From: Clostridium sp. UBA701
GTDB taxonomy: Bacteria; Bacillota; Clostridia; Clostridiales; Clostridiaceae
Assembly (NCBI GenBank): GCA_002298125.1
Contig: DBMJ01000023.1
Location: forward strand, 62,249-126,248
Reading direction: 5' to 3'
Length of the DNA: 64,000 nucleotides
Within the stretch, counting starts at the first letter, position 1, and each line of letters starts with the position of its first letter. The notes beneath the pieces were generated by a model. That model saw only the letters and a list, made by a program, of their open reading frames with translations. It did no database searches and was not told where the DNA came from. Made by a program: the position numbers and the translations under genes. Below, in pieces: positions 1 through 8,740 of the stretch.

Positions 1-542
1 TTTATTCCCACAGTCTTTCCCTGTTTATTAGAGGACTTAAGGTAATCATCCACTACCTTTAAAATAGAATTGTAATAAATAGTTTCGAAATTCTTAGGCT
101 TCTTAACACTGTCAAAGTTTTTGATTATATCATTATCTATACGCTTAGACACTAGATATACCTTGTCATCACTATAGAGGTTTCCTGCATCCTTTTTATC
201 ACTGCCAGCTATATAGCTGAATTTATGAACCTGATTTGGTCCTTCCTGCATTTCAAAGATGTAGTCAGGAGATAAGGTGCTCTTTTCTTTAACCTCTTTA
301 GCTGTAGATAGGATATCGTATAGATCCTTAATAGCCTTCTGATCTGTCACCACAAATCTAAAGCCCTTGTCTCTAGTGTTTTGAATTACTATCTTTTCTA
401 TTTTGCCCTGCTTTATATATTCGAAGTCCTGGTTTTTCCATCCCATCTTCACCTGTAAAGCATCCCATCTGTCACAGCCTGTTAAGCTAATGCTAAACAT
501 AAAGATAAGTAGGATTGAAACCAGCTTTCTATATTTCACCAT
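1..542 (-). CDS. Putative lipoprotein, C-terminus cut by window edge
   Basis: The gene starts at ATG 542 on the minus strand and is still open at base 1, so only the first 180 or so codons are present. Residues 1-22 form a lipoprotein signal peptide ending in the lipobox L-T-G-C, so the mature protein should be lipidated at that Cys and sit on the outer face of the membrane. The remainder is a soluble, charged domain with no motif I recognise with certainty; it vaguely resembles small Bacillus/Clostridium lipoproteins of the YhfM type. Its start overlaps the end of lgt by 14 bp, so the two are probably translated from one message. Lgt is the enzyme that would lipidate this protein. Function unknown. 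Confidence 0.75.
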   Translation of the reverse strand, partial: MVKYRKLVSILLIFMFSISLTGCDRWDALQVKMGWKNQDFEYIKQGKIEKIVIQNTRDKGFRFVVTDQKAIKDLYDILSTAKEVKEKSTLSPDYIFEMQEGPNQVHKFSYIAGSDKKDAGNLYSDDKVYLVSKRIDNDIIKNFDSVKKPKNFETIYYNSILKVVDDYLKSSNKQGKTVGI

Positions 543-1320
543 TTTCTCTTCCTTCCTTTGGCTTAAAAAAACGGGATTTTATAGCTTCCAAATTAAATGC
601 TATTATTCCAGCCACAAGTATAAAAATACCTATAAACTGTGAGGTGCTAAGTACTCCAACATTTCCTCTGGGGTCATTTCTAAAAAATTCTATAATTATT
701 CTTCCCACACTGTAAATAATCATGTAAAGCGCAAATACCCTGCCTTTTTTGTGCTCCTTCCTGTCATACCATAACAAGAACCCAGCCAGTGCAAAGTCAA
801 AAATAGAAGAAAAAAGCTGAGTAGGTATTAAGGATACCCCAGTAGGTGCTAAACAATCCTTATCCCAAAAGGTAACTCCTATGGGCAGGTGAGTTTCCAC
901 CCCATAACAGCAGCCTGCAAGAAAGCATCCAATTCTTCCAAAGCCCTGAGCTAATGCCACAGGTATTATCCCAAGATCAAACACTTCAAGAATATTCCAT
1001 TGTTTTTTCTTTGCATAAATATATACAGCCAGTGCTCCTCCTATTATGGAGCCATATACCACAAAGCCAGCACCAAAGTCCTTCAAAATCTCAGGCTGTG
1101 CTATTATCTCCTTTATATCCGATAGTATAAAGAAAAGCTTTCCTCCTATTACTCCTGCAATAACAGCAAAAATTGTCATGTTTAAAATTTTATCTTCATC
1201 ATAGTTTTTCAAACGAGCCTTGTACATCAAAAGTATTACTGCTGCTATAATCCCTAAGGAAATCATAGTTCCATATCCGTATATCTTTATATTGAAAAAT
1301 TCAAATAAAACTGGTCTCAT
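529..1320 (-). CDS. lgt: Prolipoprotein diacylglyceryl transferase
   Basis: Integral membrane enzyme that transfers diacylglycerol from phosphatidylglycerol to the lipobox cysteine of prolipoproteins, the first step of lipoprotein maturation. The 263-residue length is normal for the family and there are about seven hydrophobic segments. The family signature region is visible around residues 120-145 (ALAQGFGRIGCFLAGCCYG, including the H/R-G-N/R-x-x-N/G-type core), with a conserved Y-x-x-x-R-x-x-x-E-F-F-R near residues 205-220. ATG 1320 is preceded by GGAGG at 8 nt. The downstream lipoprotein gene overlaps its 3' end. Two membrane or envelope genes lie upstream on the same strand. Confidence 0.95.
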   Translation of the reverse strand: MRPVLFEFFNIKIYGYGTMISLGIIAAVILLMYKARLKNYDEDKILNMTIFAVIAGVIGGKLFFILSDIKEIIAQPEILKDFGAGFVVYGSIIGGALAVYIYAKKKQWNILEVFDLGIIPVALAQGFGRIGCFLAGCCYGVETHLPIGVTFWDKDCLAPTGVSLIPTQLFSSIFDFALAGFLLWYDRKEHKKGRVFALYMIIYSVGRIIIEFFRNDPRGNVGVLSTSQFIGIFILVAGIIAFNLEAIKSRFFKPKEGRENGEI

Positions 1321-1394
1321 AAATCAAACCTCCAGAAGCTTTTTGTTAGTTTTGTATTATATAAATTATAATACACCTATGCTCCCTTTGCAAT

Positions 1395-1979
1395 TTAATT
1401 AAATGTACAGCTTTCCCAAACAATGTTATATATTGCTTCTAAGCTCTCTCTGTAGTTATCCTCCCTTACATGAAAGCTTACCCTTAATATTTTAGGCCCT
1501 GCCTCTATAAGATACTCTTCAGCTATATAGGATAGTCCTGAAGCATTGTGAAAGGTATAGCTTACCCTACAGCCATTTCTTTCATTAAGCTTTATATTGG
1601 CAGTTTTATAGTTTAAAAGCTCATTGTTTTCCTTTAAAACCTGCCTTGTCCTTGTCATATAGTCAGATAAATTGCTTCGATTTGCTATTACCTCAAGAGA
1701 ACCGCTGATAACACTATCCTTTGAGGTAAAATCTCCTCTATATAGTATTTCCTCACCCCACTTAGACTTTTCTCTAAGCGTCCAGTCCTCTGGGAGCTTA
1801 AAGGACAGACCTCCCTTCATTGCAGCATAGCTTTTTAAGCTGCCCTGATTATTTTGTATTAGAGCTGTAAGTCTCAGAGATTTTTGAATGTTGAGCTCGA
1901 AAAACACCATTAAAAACATTAGTCCAATAATTATTAGTGATACCCCAAGGCGCTTTTTATTTATAACTATTACCTTCAT
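1395..1979 (-). CDS. Membrane-anchored protein of unknown function
   Basis: A 194-residue protein with one N-terminal membrane segment (about residues 9-27) followed by an extracytoplasmic domain. The domain has the look of the PsbP-like/MOG1-like folds seen in secreted clostridial proteins (motif L-S-F-K-L-P-E-D-W near residue 60), but I cannot assign a family. ATG 1979 is chosen because GGAGGG lies 5 nt upstream; a GTG at 1991 is in frame but would contain that ribosome site. It lies 74 bp upstream of lgt, same strand, so it may share the transcript. No catalytic residues recognised. Confidence 0.7.
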   Translation of the reverse strand: MKVIVINKKRLGVSLIIIGLMFLMVFFELNIQKSLRLTALIQNNQGSLKSYAAMKGGLSFKLPEDWTLREKSKWGEEILYRGDFTSKDSVISGSLEVIANRSNLSDYMTRTRQVLKENNELLNYKTANIKLNERNGCRVSYTFHNASGLSYIAEEYLIEAGPKILRVSFHVREDNYRESLEAIYNIVWESCTFN

Positions 1980-2032
1980 ATTACCCTCCACATTAAGTGA
2001 TAATAAATTATATGATATCTTCCTGTGGTTTA

Positions 2033-2079
2033 TTTATAAAGGTCTGCATGGACTTTGAAATCCTGCAGACCTTTATAAA
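2033..2079. terminator. Long inverted repeat after the Glu-rich protein gene
   Basis: A 16-bp perfect stem (2033-2048 with 2064-2079) encloses a 15-nt loop just downstream of the stop at 2085. The stem core is AAAGGTCTGCA. There is no long U-tract, so it may act as a weak or bidirectional terminator or an RNA-processing hairpin. Confidence 0.55.
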
Positions 2080-2084
2080 GGGTT

Positions 2085-3287
2085 TTATTTCATTGGAATT
2101 ACAATGGTAGAATTCTTAAAATCATAGAACATCATCCAGTAACCCATGGAGTTCTCTGATTCTTCTCCTTCTCTTAGCGGTATCCAAGTCACAAAGCCTG
2201 ATTTGCCGCCATAGGGCTGCTCTGCCTTGCTCTTACAACCTGGTATGCTGTATACCAAATACTTAAGCATGCCCTCTTTATCACATTTATATCCCATTAG
2301 GAAATGCTTATGTCTTCTTATATAGGGATAATAAGCAAGCATGGGATAATATAGTACTGTATATCTGTCATAATCCGTTGCAGAGGCCATGTCCTCCATG
2401 CTGGTAACAGGTATTTTAAACCACCTGCAATTTTTGATTTCCTTGCCTATGCCCTTTAATTCCTCATAATCCCCTACTAATTCCTTGAAAAAGCTTCCCA
2501 TGGGGCCTATAGGCATGTCTTCATATTTATGCTCATGCTTATGCCTAAAATCCTCCTCTAAAGGAGGCTCCTCAGCTTGCATTTCCTTCTCTGGTTCCTC
2601 CACTGGCTCTTCTATCTTCTCCTCTACCTCTGCTCTTAATTCCTCCTTTGTCTCCCTTATGTCCTCTAGGTCTTTCTTTATTTCCTCTATTTCTTCTTTT
2701 ACCTCTATTATTTCTTCCCTTACCTCTTCCTTTACCTCTTCCACTCTCAGCTCTTCCCTTGCAGCTACAGGAGTCACAATGGAAGCCTCATACTCATCGA
2801 AGATGCTTTTAACCACAGCCTCTTCCTCTTTAATTTCTTTTACTTCCTTTATTTCACCAGCCTCAACCATTTCATAATTTCTCCAATTTGGGATATCAGT
2901 GCTGGAAAAGCCGCTCATCACTGGAACAATGGATTTCCCGCTGGTCTTTACTATAGCTGCGCCAGTGATTTTATCCATGGCAATACCTGTGCTGCAGATA
3001 TCCTCTACAGAATACTCATAAAACACCTCTGCTCTCCCATGGTCGTCTATGTTCAATTCTCCAAGCTTAATAAGCTTGTTTATCTCTTTCTTGCTGCAGA
3101 TTAAAAGCAGGTAAAAAGGGCCCTTCTCCTTTTTCAGATTCTGCACATAATAAGAGATTTTGCATTTTTCATTTTTCATTTCCAACTTGGTATATCCGGA
3201 AGGAAGTTTGTCTGCCGCTAAAGAATAACCTTTTTCGTCTTCCTGCAATATAATAAAATATCTACTATAACTCTTTTTTTGTGCCAA
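2085..3287 (-). CDS. Clostridial protein with Glu-rich central region, unknown function
   Basis: A 400-residue soluble protein in three parts. An N-terminal folded domain (about 1-135) contains beta-rich sequence. A highly charged Glu/Lys/Val linker follows (about 145-255), with heptad-like repeats that probably form a long helix or disordered spacer. A C-terminal domain (about 260-400) is rich in aromatic residues and His, for example F-R-H-K-H-E-H-K-Y-E-D. No signal peptide or membrane segment is seen. The start is TTG 3287 with GGAGG nine bases upstream; no ATG fits. I do not recognise the family by function; similar tripartite proteins occur in Clostridium, some with spore-related expression, but nothing in this sequence proves that here. 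Confidence 0.65.
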   Translation of the reverse strand: MAQKKSYSRYFIILQEDEKGYSLAADKLPSGYTKLEMKNEKCKISYYVQNLKKEKGPFYLLLICSKKEINKLIKLGELNIDDHGRAEVFYEYSVEDICSTGIAMDKITGAAIVKTSGKSIVPVMSGFSSTDIPNWRNYEMVEAGEIKEVKEIKEEEAVVKSIFDEYEASIVTPVAAREELRVEEVKEEVREEIIEVKEEIEEIKKDLEDIRETKEELRAEVEEKIEEPVEEPEKEMQAEEPPLEEDFRHKHEHKYEDMPIGPMGSFFKELVGDYEELKGIGKEIKNCRWFKIPVTSMEDMASATDYDRYTVLYYPMLAYYPYIRRHKHFLMGYKCDKEGMLKYLVYSIPGCKSKAEQPYGGKSGFVTWIPLREGEESENSMGYWMMFYDFKNSTIVIPMK

Positions 3288-3367
3288 CTTCTAGAACCTC
3301 CATTAAATTTATTCATTATAATATATGAAGCATTTCTCTAAAAGTGAACATAAAGGCAGAAAAAAAT

Positions 3368-3391
3368 AAAAAATGAGCTTCCTCATTTTTT
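3368..3391 (-). terminator. Rho-independent terminator after rsmA
   Basis: Hairpin AAAAAATGAG / CTCATTTTTT with a 4-nt loop, immediately downstream of the rsmA stop on the minus strand and followed by further T-rich sequence. It closes the rnmV-rsmA transcript. Confidence 0.75.
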
Positions 3392-3397
3392 ATTTAA

Positions 3398-4237
3398 TTA
3401 TTTTATTCTATTGTAAAAGCTATCTGACAACAGTGCAAATTCTTCTATTGAAAGTGTCTCTCCCCTTCTCTGACTATCTATTCCTGCTGCTTCAAAGGCA
3501 GCTCTTCTCACTTCACTGTCCTCATGAAGCCCTTTTAGTGCATTCCATAGGGTTTTTCTTCTCATATTAAAGGCCTCTCTAATGACCTTAAAGAAGAGTC
3601 CCTCATCTTGTACTCTTACTCTTTTTTCTTGAAGGGGCATAAGCTTAATTACTATGGAATCCACCTTTGGCTTTGGAACAAAAGCAGTGGGTGGTACTCT
3701 TCTTATTATCTTGCTGTCACAGTAATATTGTGTAAGCAGCGAAAAGGCTCCATATTCCTTTGTATTAGGTGAAGCTGCAATTCTTTCTGCCACCTCTTTT
3801 TGAATCATAATAGTTATGGCATCAAATTTAATTTCAGATTTTAAAAGCATGGAGATAACCGGCGTAGTAACATAATAGGGAAGGTTTGCCACTACCTTTA
3901 CATGCTGCTCCTCTCCTATAAGCTCATGAAAATTCACCTTAAGAGCATCCTTATGAATTAACTCAAAATTATCAAAGTCCTTAAGCTCCTCAGTAAGGAT
4001 TGGAAGCAGCTCATTGTCTAGCTCTATGGCAGTGACTCTTTTAGCCGCTGACAAAAGCTCTCTTGTAAGAGTACCCACTCCAGGTCCTATTTCAATTACC
4101 CAGTCTTCAAGTGAAATATCTGAACCCAGCACTATATCTTGAAGTACACCTCTATCTACTAGAAAATTCTGCCCTAGGCTCTTTGTAAACTTGAAGCCAT
4201 ATTTTTTTACTATATCTGTGGTATTTAAACTACTCAT
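3398..4237 (-). CDS. rsmA: 16S rRNA dimethyladenosine transferase RsmA/KsgA
   Basis: Dimethylates the two adjacent adenines in the loop of helix 45 of 16S rRNA, using S-adenosylmethionine, late in small-subunit assembly. Length 279 residues fits the family. Visible motifs: S-L-G-Q-N-F-L-V-D near residue 20, the SAM-binding I-E-I-G-P-G-V-G-T-L-T near 50, and the catalytic N-L-P-Y-Y motif near 117. ATG 4237 follows GGGGAGG. The gene lies 13 bp behind rnmV, the standard Firmicute arrangement, and both are probably cotranscribed. Loss of this enzyme generally gives kasugamycin resistance. Confidence 0.97.
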   Translation of the reverse strand: MSSLNTTDIVKKYGFKFTKSLGQNFLVDRGVLQDIVLGSDISLEDWVIEIGPGVGTLTRELLSAAKRVTAIELDNELLPILTEELKDFDNFELIHKDALKVNFHELIGEEQHVKVVANLPYYVTTPVISMLLKSEIKFDAITIMIQKEVAERIAASPNTKEYGAFSLLTQYYCDSKIIRRVPPTAFVPKPKVDSIVIKLMPLQEKRVRVQDEGLFFKVIREAFNMRRKTLWNALKGLHEDSEVRRAAFEAAGIDSQRRGETLSIEEFALLSDSFYNRIK

Positions 4238-4250
4238 TTGTTTCCTCCCC

Positions 4251-4799
4251 TTACCTGCCTATTTCCTCATCAAGGACCTTTACAGCGTTAATAAATTCCT
4301 CCTCGGATATGTTAAAGCTGTTTAATCTGCTTATTAGCTGAGCACTATTGGCATATCCTATACGCAGAGCCTTACCAAGAGCTTCCCTTCTCTTTTTTGC
4401 CTTTGGGCCTGCCATTAATCCATAGTAAAAAAGCAACTGAGAATCAAAAACCTCTCGCTTCTCCTCAATATGACACTTTGCTTTTTCTAGAGCCTCTCTT
4501 ATACACTCTGGGCAGGCATTTTCTACACCAATATCCCCATTCTTTGTGCCTTCTGCTCTGTCTATGTAAGCATGCTTCACATTGGGAACCCTTTTAGCAA
4601 TTATGCTTCTTATCTTCTCTCCAGCAAAATCAGGATCTGTTAGCACAATTACACCCTTTCTTGCTTGAGCTTCTTTGATTTTATCTATAACCTTTTTATT
4701 AATTCCAAAGCCCCCTACAGCTATAACCTCTGCTTCCACAGCAGCCTTTACCGCCGTAATGTCGTCTCTTCCTTCTACTACAATAACCTCTTTAATCAT
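4251..4799 (-). CDS. rnmV: Ribonuclease M5 (5S rRNA maturation)
   Basis: Toprim-family endonuclease that cuts both sides of precursor 5S rRNA in low-GC Gram-positives. The 182-residue protein has the N-terminal Toprim signature V-V-E-G-R-D-D (residues 7-13) and the metal-binding D-P-D-F-A-G-E motif near 56-62, with a C-terminal family-specific domain. ATG 4799 is preceded by GTGGAG. Gene order tatD, 3D-domain gene, rnmV, rsmA matches the conserved block seen in Bacillus and Clostridium. Confidence 0.95.
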   Translation of the reverse strand: MIKEVIVVEGRDDITAVKAAVEAEVIAVGGFGINKKVIDKIKEAQARKGVIVLTDPDFAGEKIRSIIAKRVPNVKHAYIDRAEGTKNGDIGVENACPECIREALEKAKCHIEEKREVFDSQLLFYYGLMAGPKAKKRREALGKALRIGYANSAQLISRLNSFNISEEEFINAVKVLDEEIGR

Positions 4800-4874
4800 C
4801 TGACATCTCCACTTTCTTCAAATTGTCTCATAACTTATTATACTCTATGTGCTTTTTATTATCATCAGTGAAAA

Positions 4875-4900
4875 AAATAGGAGCCAAAAGGCTCCTATTT
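4875..4900 (-). terminator. Terminator after the 3D-domain protein gene
   Basis: Stem AAATAGGAGCC / GGCTCCTATTT with a short A-rich loop; on the minus strand it ends in a run of seven T. It overlaps the stop codon at 4895. Confidence 0.8.
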
Positions 4901-5914
4901 CAAAATATAGACGGTCACATTTCTAACTCCCCAGCTATAACATTCACTTAAAGAGTTTACAAATACGTCAATTTTATTACCATTGATGCCTCCGCCCGTA
5001 TCCTCGGCAATAGCATAGCCATAGCCATCAACATATACCCTCGTTCCAAGAGGTATGACACGGGGATCCACAGCAATAGTACTATAACCACTTTTATTTC
5101 TCTTTGGTGTGGTGCCTGTGGCTGTTCTTTGACCTCCCACCTCTTCTGGTGAGTATGCAGTAGCTACCATTCTTATAGATTTTTTATACAGTACCTTATT
5201 TCCTCCTCTAGAGAGATTTGGTACAGCTCCTAGAATGCCTACTGCTGTAATCTTTTGAACGGGTTGTTTTACAACAATCTGGCTTACAACCTGTTTTGCC
5301 ACAACCTTGCCATCTTCATATACTATTTTCGTGGTAATATCTTCCTGTCCCTGTTGACCTTCCTGCAGGATTTTTACCTGTCCCTTTTCCATGTTGTCAT
5401 CCTGCTTTTGAATACTTGTGAAATCAAGTACCTTGCTCTCTTTCACAATTTCAGTTTTAACTCGCGTTACCAAAACCTTCAAACCGTCTGTAAGTGGTGT
5501 CTCTCTTGCCGGCGCAACCTTATCAAAATCATCTACTACTAGATTCTCTGCTTCAAACATATTTGTAATGTTATCCTCTGCAGAAAGTAATTTAAGCTGC
5601 TTGCCGTCTACTGCCACTTCCACATTTACGGCTCTTTTTATATAGATTTTATCCCCGTCATTTACTCTACTGTCCAGATTTGGTGTTGTTTTGTCCTTAG
5701 GTCCCACAATAATTTTATTTGAGCTTAATGCTTTTCCAAAAGTATTATTAAATGTCACAATGCTCGTTTCTTTTCCATCTATGGAAACAACTACTGTCTT
5801 TCTTGTACTATAAACTCCTACTGCTACTCCCATTATAAGGAGAACTACAATAAAAATTATTTTGGGACTGTTGGAAAAATACTTTGTGAAGTATAACTTC
5901 ATCTTTTCCTTCAT
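4895..5914 (-). CDS. Cell-wall protein with DUF348, G5 and 3D domains (YabE-like)
   Basis: A secreted or membrane-tethered wall-active protein of 339 residues, similar to Bacillus YabE and related to resuscitation-promoting-factor-like proteins. An N-terminal membrane anchor lies at about 18-35. Two DUF348-like beta repeats follow (about 40-140), then a G5 domain (about 150-230) and a C-terminal 3D domain (about 250-339) with the conserved aspartates in A-V-D-P-R-V-I-P-L-G-T, A-x-D-T-G-G and K-I-D-V. The 3D domain resembles the MltA catalytic fold, so a lytic transglycosylase-like action on peptidoglycan is likely but inferred. It sits between tatD and rnmV as in many Firmicutes. A good SigA-type promoter lies upstream. 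Confidence 0.9.
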   Translation of the reverse strand: MKEKMKLYFTKYFSNSPKIIFIVVLLIMGVAVGVYSTRKTVVVSIDGKETSIVTFNNTFGKALSSNKIIVGPKDKTTPNLDSRVNDGDKIYIKRAVNVEVAVDGKQLKLLSAEDNITNMFEAENLVVDDFDKVAPARETPLTDGLKVLVTRVKTEIVKESKVLDFTSIQKQDDNMEKGQVKILQEGQQGQEDITTKIVYEDGKVVAKQVVSQIVVKQPVQKITAVGILGAVPNLSRGGNKVLYKKSIRMVATAYSPEEVGGQRTATGTTPKRNKSGYSTIAVDPRVIPLGTRVYVDGYGYAIAEDTGGGINGNKIDVFVNSLSECYSWGVRNVTVYILK

Positions 5915-5950
5915 AGTAACTACCTCCCCTAGGGCAAGAGCGACTTTTTC

Positions 5951-5979
5951 ATTATAGCTTTATTATCCATCAAAGTCAA
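5951..5979 (-). promoter_or_regulatory. Probable SigA promoter of the 3D-domain gene
   Basis: On the minus strand TTGACT (5979-5974), a 17-bp spacer, then TATAAT (5956-5951). The expected start point leaves a 5' leader of about 30 nt before ATG 5914. Confidence 0.7.
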
Positions 5980-6254
5980 ATTATGCTCCTGCATGTAAGT
6001 TTCGATCACACAAATGCATCTATATGCATAAGTAAATTTATAATAAAAATAATAAATTATGATTCCAATAACCTTATGCTTACTTTTGGAGAGGTTCAAA
6101 ATCTTTACAACACCTATAAAACTGTCAAAGAAGTTTAATTTTCTGCGAAATTCTTATGTAGAAAACAGTACAACAAATTAGTTGGTATTTGTAAGTTACT
6201 TACAGTTTTCCGTAAATTATAATTCAAATATAAAAATACATAATTTATTCTACA
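5980..6254. other. Intergenic spacer upstream of the 3D-domain gene
   Basis: AT-rich, non-coding. I see no gene, RNA motif or terminator here beyond the promoter at 5951-5979. It separates tatD from the 3D-domain gene by about 340 bp in total. Confidence 0.5.
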
Positions 6255-7022
6255 CTATTTTGGTAACTTTATCAACCTTTTAATATTATCTATGCTGGCA
6301 GTACTTATTTCATGTGGAGAAATCCCCTTTATTTCTGCAAGCTTTATAATTACTTCATTAAGATATACGGATTCATTTCTCTGCCCTCTATGAGGTACAG
6401 GAGCCATATAAGGACAATCTGTTTCGATTAATAAGCGATCCATAGGAACCACCTTAGCCACCTCAATAATCTTTCGTGCATTTTTAAAAGTGACTACTCC
6501 AGTAATACCAATGTAATAGCCTAAGGCTAGACACTGCACAGCAAATTCTGCACTGCCTGAAAAGCAGTGCACCACTCCCTTTACCTTTGGATATTCCTTT
6601 AGAATGCTTAAGGTATCCTCATGAGCTTCTCTATCATGAATAATAACTGGTAGCTGAAGTTCCTCCGCCAGCTTCATCTGAGCTCTAAAGACCCTTTGCT
6701 GTACTTCTTTTGGGGGATTTTCCTCCCAGTAATAATCCAAGCCTATTTCACCTATGGCCTTCACCCTTGGCCTTGCTGCAAGAGCTTTTATCTCCTCTAG
6801 AACCTCCTCATTAAACTCTGAGGCAAATTCTGGGTGTATTCCAACTGCAGCATAGATGAAGTCATATTTTTCACTTAACTCTACAGACATTTTAGCTCCA
6901 TGAAGAGAGGAGCCACAGTTTAATATTCCTACAATGCCATTTTCCTTCTGCCTTAATATAACCTGCTCTCTATCTTCATTGAAGGCTTCATCATCATAAT
7001 GACTGTGTGAATCAAATATCAT
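6255..7022 (-). CDS. tatD: TatD-family metal-dependent deoxyribonuclease
   Basis: TIM-barrel metallohydrolase of 255 residues. Metal-ligand motifs typical of TatD are visible: D-S-H-S-H at residues 4-8, G-E-I-G-L-D-Y-Y-W near 90, H-D-R-E-A near 127, H-C-F-S-G near 152 and E-T-D-C-P-Y near 202. Family members have 3'-5' exonuclease activity on DNA and are linked to repair. ATG 7022 follows GAGGG. In Firmicutes the gene often follows metS; here metG is 7 kb away, so the block has been rearranged. Confidence 0.93.
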   Translation of the reverse strand: MIFDSHSHYDDEAFNEDREQVILRQKENGIVGILNCGSSLHGAKMSVELSEKYDFIYAAVGIHPEFASEFNEEVLEEIKALAARPRVKAIGEIGLDYYWEENPPKEVQQRVFRAQMKLAEELQLPVIIHDREAHEDTLSILKEYPKVKGVVHCFSGSAEFAVQCLALGYYIGITGVVTFKNARKIIEVAKVVPMDRLLIETDCPYMAPVPHRGQRNESVYLNEVIIKLAEIKGISPHEISTASIDNIKRLIKLPK

Positions 7023-7079
7023 AGATATCCCTCACTTGTATATAATCTTTGACTTTTTTACCATAATTTATACACAATA

Positions 7080-8210
7080 TTACTTTACAACTACCAGCTC
7101 ATAATTTTTTGTACCGAGCCCTATGGCCTCACCATGCTCTATGCCGGCTTTCCAAAGTGTATCTGGGTGTATGGTGGAAAATACATCCATGTCATGCTGA
7201 TGCTGATGATTTTCCTTCTCAAGCTTCTTTGCCAGTACACTACCTGAAATTACTGGAGCCTTATTCACCAAGTCCACTGAAGCCATATCAAGGGCTACAG
7301 GGTCAAAGGAAGCTGCAATACCTACATCTGATACTATGGCTACATCGTTACTAGACCAGCAATCACAGTCTGGTGATACATTCATTATAAAGTTTATATG
7401 AAAAGCAGGTTTATCCTTCACTACGGCATAGGCATACTCAGCTATCTTTTCATTTGCTATGTCTGCAGATTCATTCCAAATTACCACAGCAGAATTAAAT
7501 CTACATACTGCTACACACTGCCCGCAGCCTACACAATGCTCATAATTTATTACAGCTTTTCTCTCCCCGTTTAAGGAAACAGCCTCATGGGCACAGCTCT
7601 TAACACACTGCCCGCAGCCCACGCAATTCTCCTGTTTTATTTTAGGCTGAGAGGCTGAATGCATCTCCAGCTTTCCTCCACGAGAGCCTGCTCCCATACC
7701 AAGATTCTTTAGGGCTCCGCCAAAGCCTGTCATTTCATGACCCTTAAAGTGATTCATAGATATGATTATGTCCGCATCTGCTATGGCAGTGCCTATCTTT
7801 GCAGTTTTACATCTCTTTAGATTTAATGGGATTTCCGTATAATCCGTACCCTTTAATCCATCTGCTATAATAACCTGGCAGCCTACTGACATAGGATTGA
7901 AGCCATTTTCCATAGCTGCCTCCAGGTGATCTATGGCATTTGCTCTTCTTCCTGTATATAGAGTGTTAGAGTCTGTTAAAAACACCTTCCCACCCATAGC
8001 TTTTATCATTCTCACCATAGCGGCAGCATAATTAGGTCTTATGTAGGCAAGATTTCCTGGTTCACCAAAATGAATTTTTATGGCTGTAAACTTATTCTTA
8101 AAATCAATTCCCTCTATTCCTGCAGTCTTAACAAGCTTCTCTAACTTATCAAGGAGATTTACTCCTGGCTTAGTATGCAGATCAGTAAAATATACCTTTG
8201 ATTTATCCAT
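7080..8210 (-). CDS. DUF362 protein with two 4Fe-4S clusters
   Basis: A 376-residue cytoplasmic iron-sulfur protein. An N-terminal DUF362 domain (about 1-185, with K-I-H-F-G-E-P-G-N near 46 and H-F-K-G-H near 152) is followed by a bacterial ferredoxin domain with two clusters: C-V-G-C-G-Q-C-V-K-S-C (about 195-206) and C-V-G-C-G-Q-C-V-A-V-C (about 225-236). The second half of DUF362 resumes after it. Proteins of this layout are common in anaerobes; the substrate is not known. ATG 8210 follows GGGGAG. It stands alone, with no partner gene that reveals the reaction. Confidence 0.85.
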   Translation of the reverse strand: MDKSKVYFTDLHTKPGVNLLDKLEKLVKTAGIEGIDFKNKFTAIKIHFGEPGNLAYIRPNYAAAMVRMIKAMGGKVFLTDSNTLYTGRRANAIDHLEAAMENGFNPMSVGCQVIIADGLKGTDYTEIPLNLKRCKTAKIGTAIADADIIISMNHFKGHEMTGFGGALKNLGMGAGSRGGKLEMHSASQPKIKQENCVGCGQCVKSCAHEAVSLNGERKAVINYEHCVGCGQCVAVCRFNSAVVIWNESADIANEKIAEYAYAVVKDKPAFHINFIMNVSPDCDCWSSNDVAIVSDVGIAASFDPVALDMASVDLVNKAPVISGSVLAKKLEKENHQHQHDMDVFSTIHPDTLWKAGIEHGEAIGLGTKNYELVVVK

Positions 8211-8488
8211 GACCTTCTCCCCTTTCTATTTTACACATGAGTTAATTATAACATTCACAACTTTAAGATAGAATAGAATAAATATAAATAAACTTTGAAT
8301 TTCCATTAATCTCACTTTCATATTTGGGCGAAGAGTATTATAATGTTACTTGTATCACAATATTAAATATAAAATTCTATAATTTTTGTGATTTGTTCTT
8401 ACTGCAATGTATATTACATCTAATAAATGGAATAATACAATTATCAAGTCAGTAAGGCTTGCAGTGTTTATTTTTAGGAGGTTTATTT

Positions 8489-8686
8489 ATGCAAGGAAAA
8501 GTAAAATGGTTCAATTCTCAAAAGGGCTTTGGTTTTATCACCACAGAGGAAGGTAAGGATGTATTTGTACATTACACCGGCATTTCCGGAGATGGCTTCA
8601 AGTCATTAGAAGAAGGAGATGCTGTGGCATTTGATTTAACCACAGGACAAAAGGGAGAGCAGGCAATCAACGTTTCAAAGCTTTAA
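8489..8686 (+). CDS. Cold-shock protein (CspA family)
   Basis: A 65-residue OB-fold RNA/DNA-binding protein. RNP1 (K-G-F-G-F-I) and RNP2 (V-F-V-H-Y) are both intact near residues 14-19 and 27-31, so nucleic-acid chaperone activity is expected. ATG 8489 follows AGGAGG; an upstream in-frame start at 8459 contains that site and is rejected. The 278-bp upstream spacer is AT-rich and probably includes a 5' leader, a common site of cold regulation, though no defined motif is recognised. A strong bidirectional terminator follows. Confidence 0.95.
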   Translation: MQGKVKWFNSQKGFGFITTEEGKDVFVHYTGISGDGFKSLEEGDAVAFDLTTGQKGEQAINVSKL

Positions 8687-8711
8687 TCCCTTATAATATA
8701 GGAATAAAAAC

Positions 8712-8740
8712 GAGACATAAAGATACAATCTCTATGTCTC
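8712..8740. terminator. Bidirectional terminator between csp and mutS-like gene
   Basis: Stem GAGACATA / TATGTCTC, with T-runs on both strands (TTTTTTATTT on plus, GTTTTTATT on minus). It serves two convergent genes and overlaps the 3' end of the MutS-like gene. Confidence 0.85.

Noticed and set aside
2485..2877. Ser-rich 130-codon plus-strand ORF
   Set aside because: Antisense shadow of the Glu-rich region of the 2085-3287 gene; Glu codons read backward give Ser/Phe.
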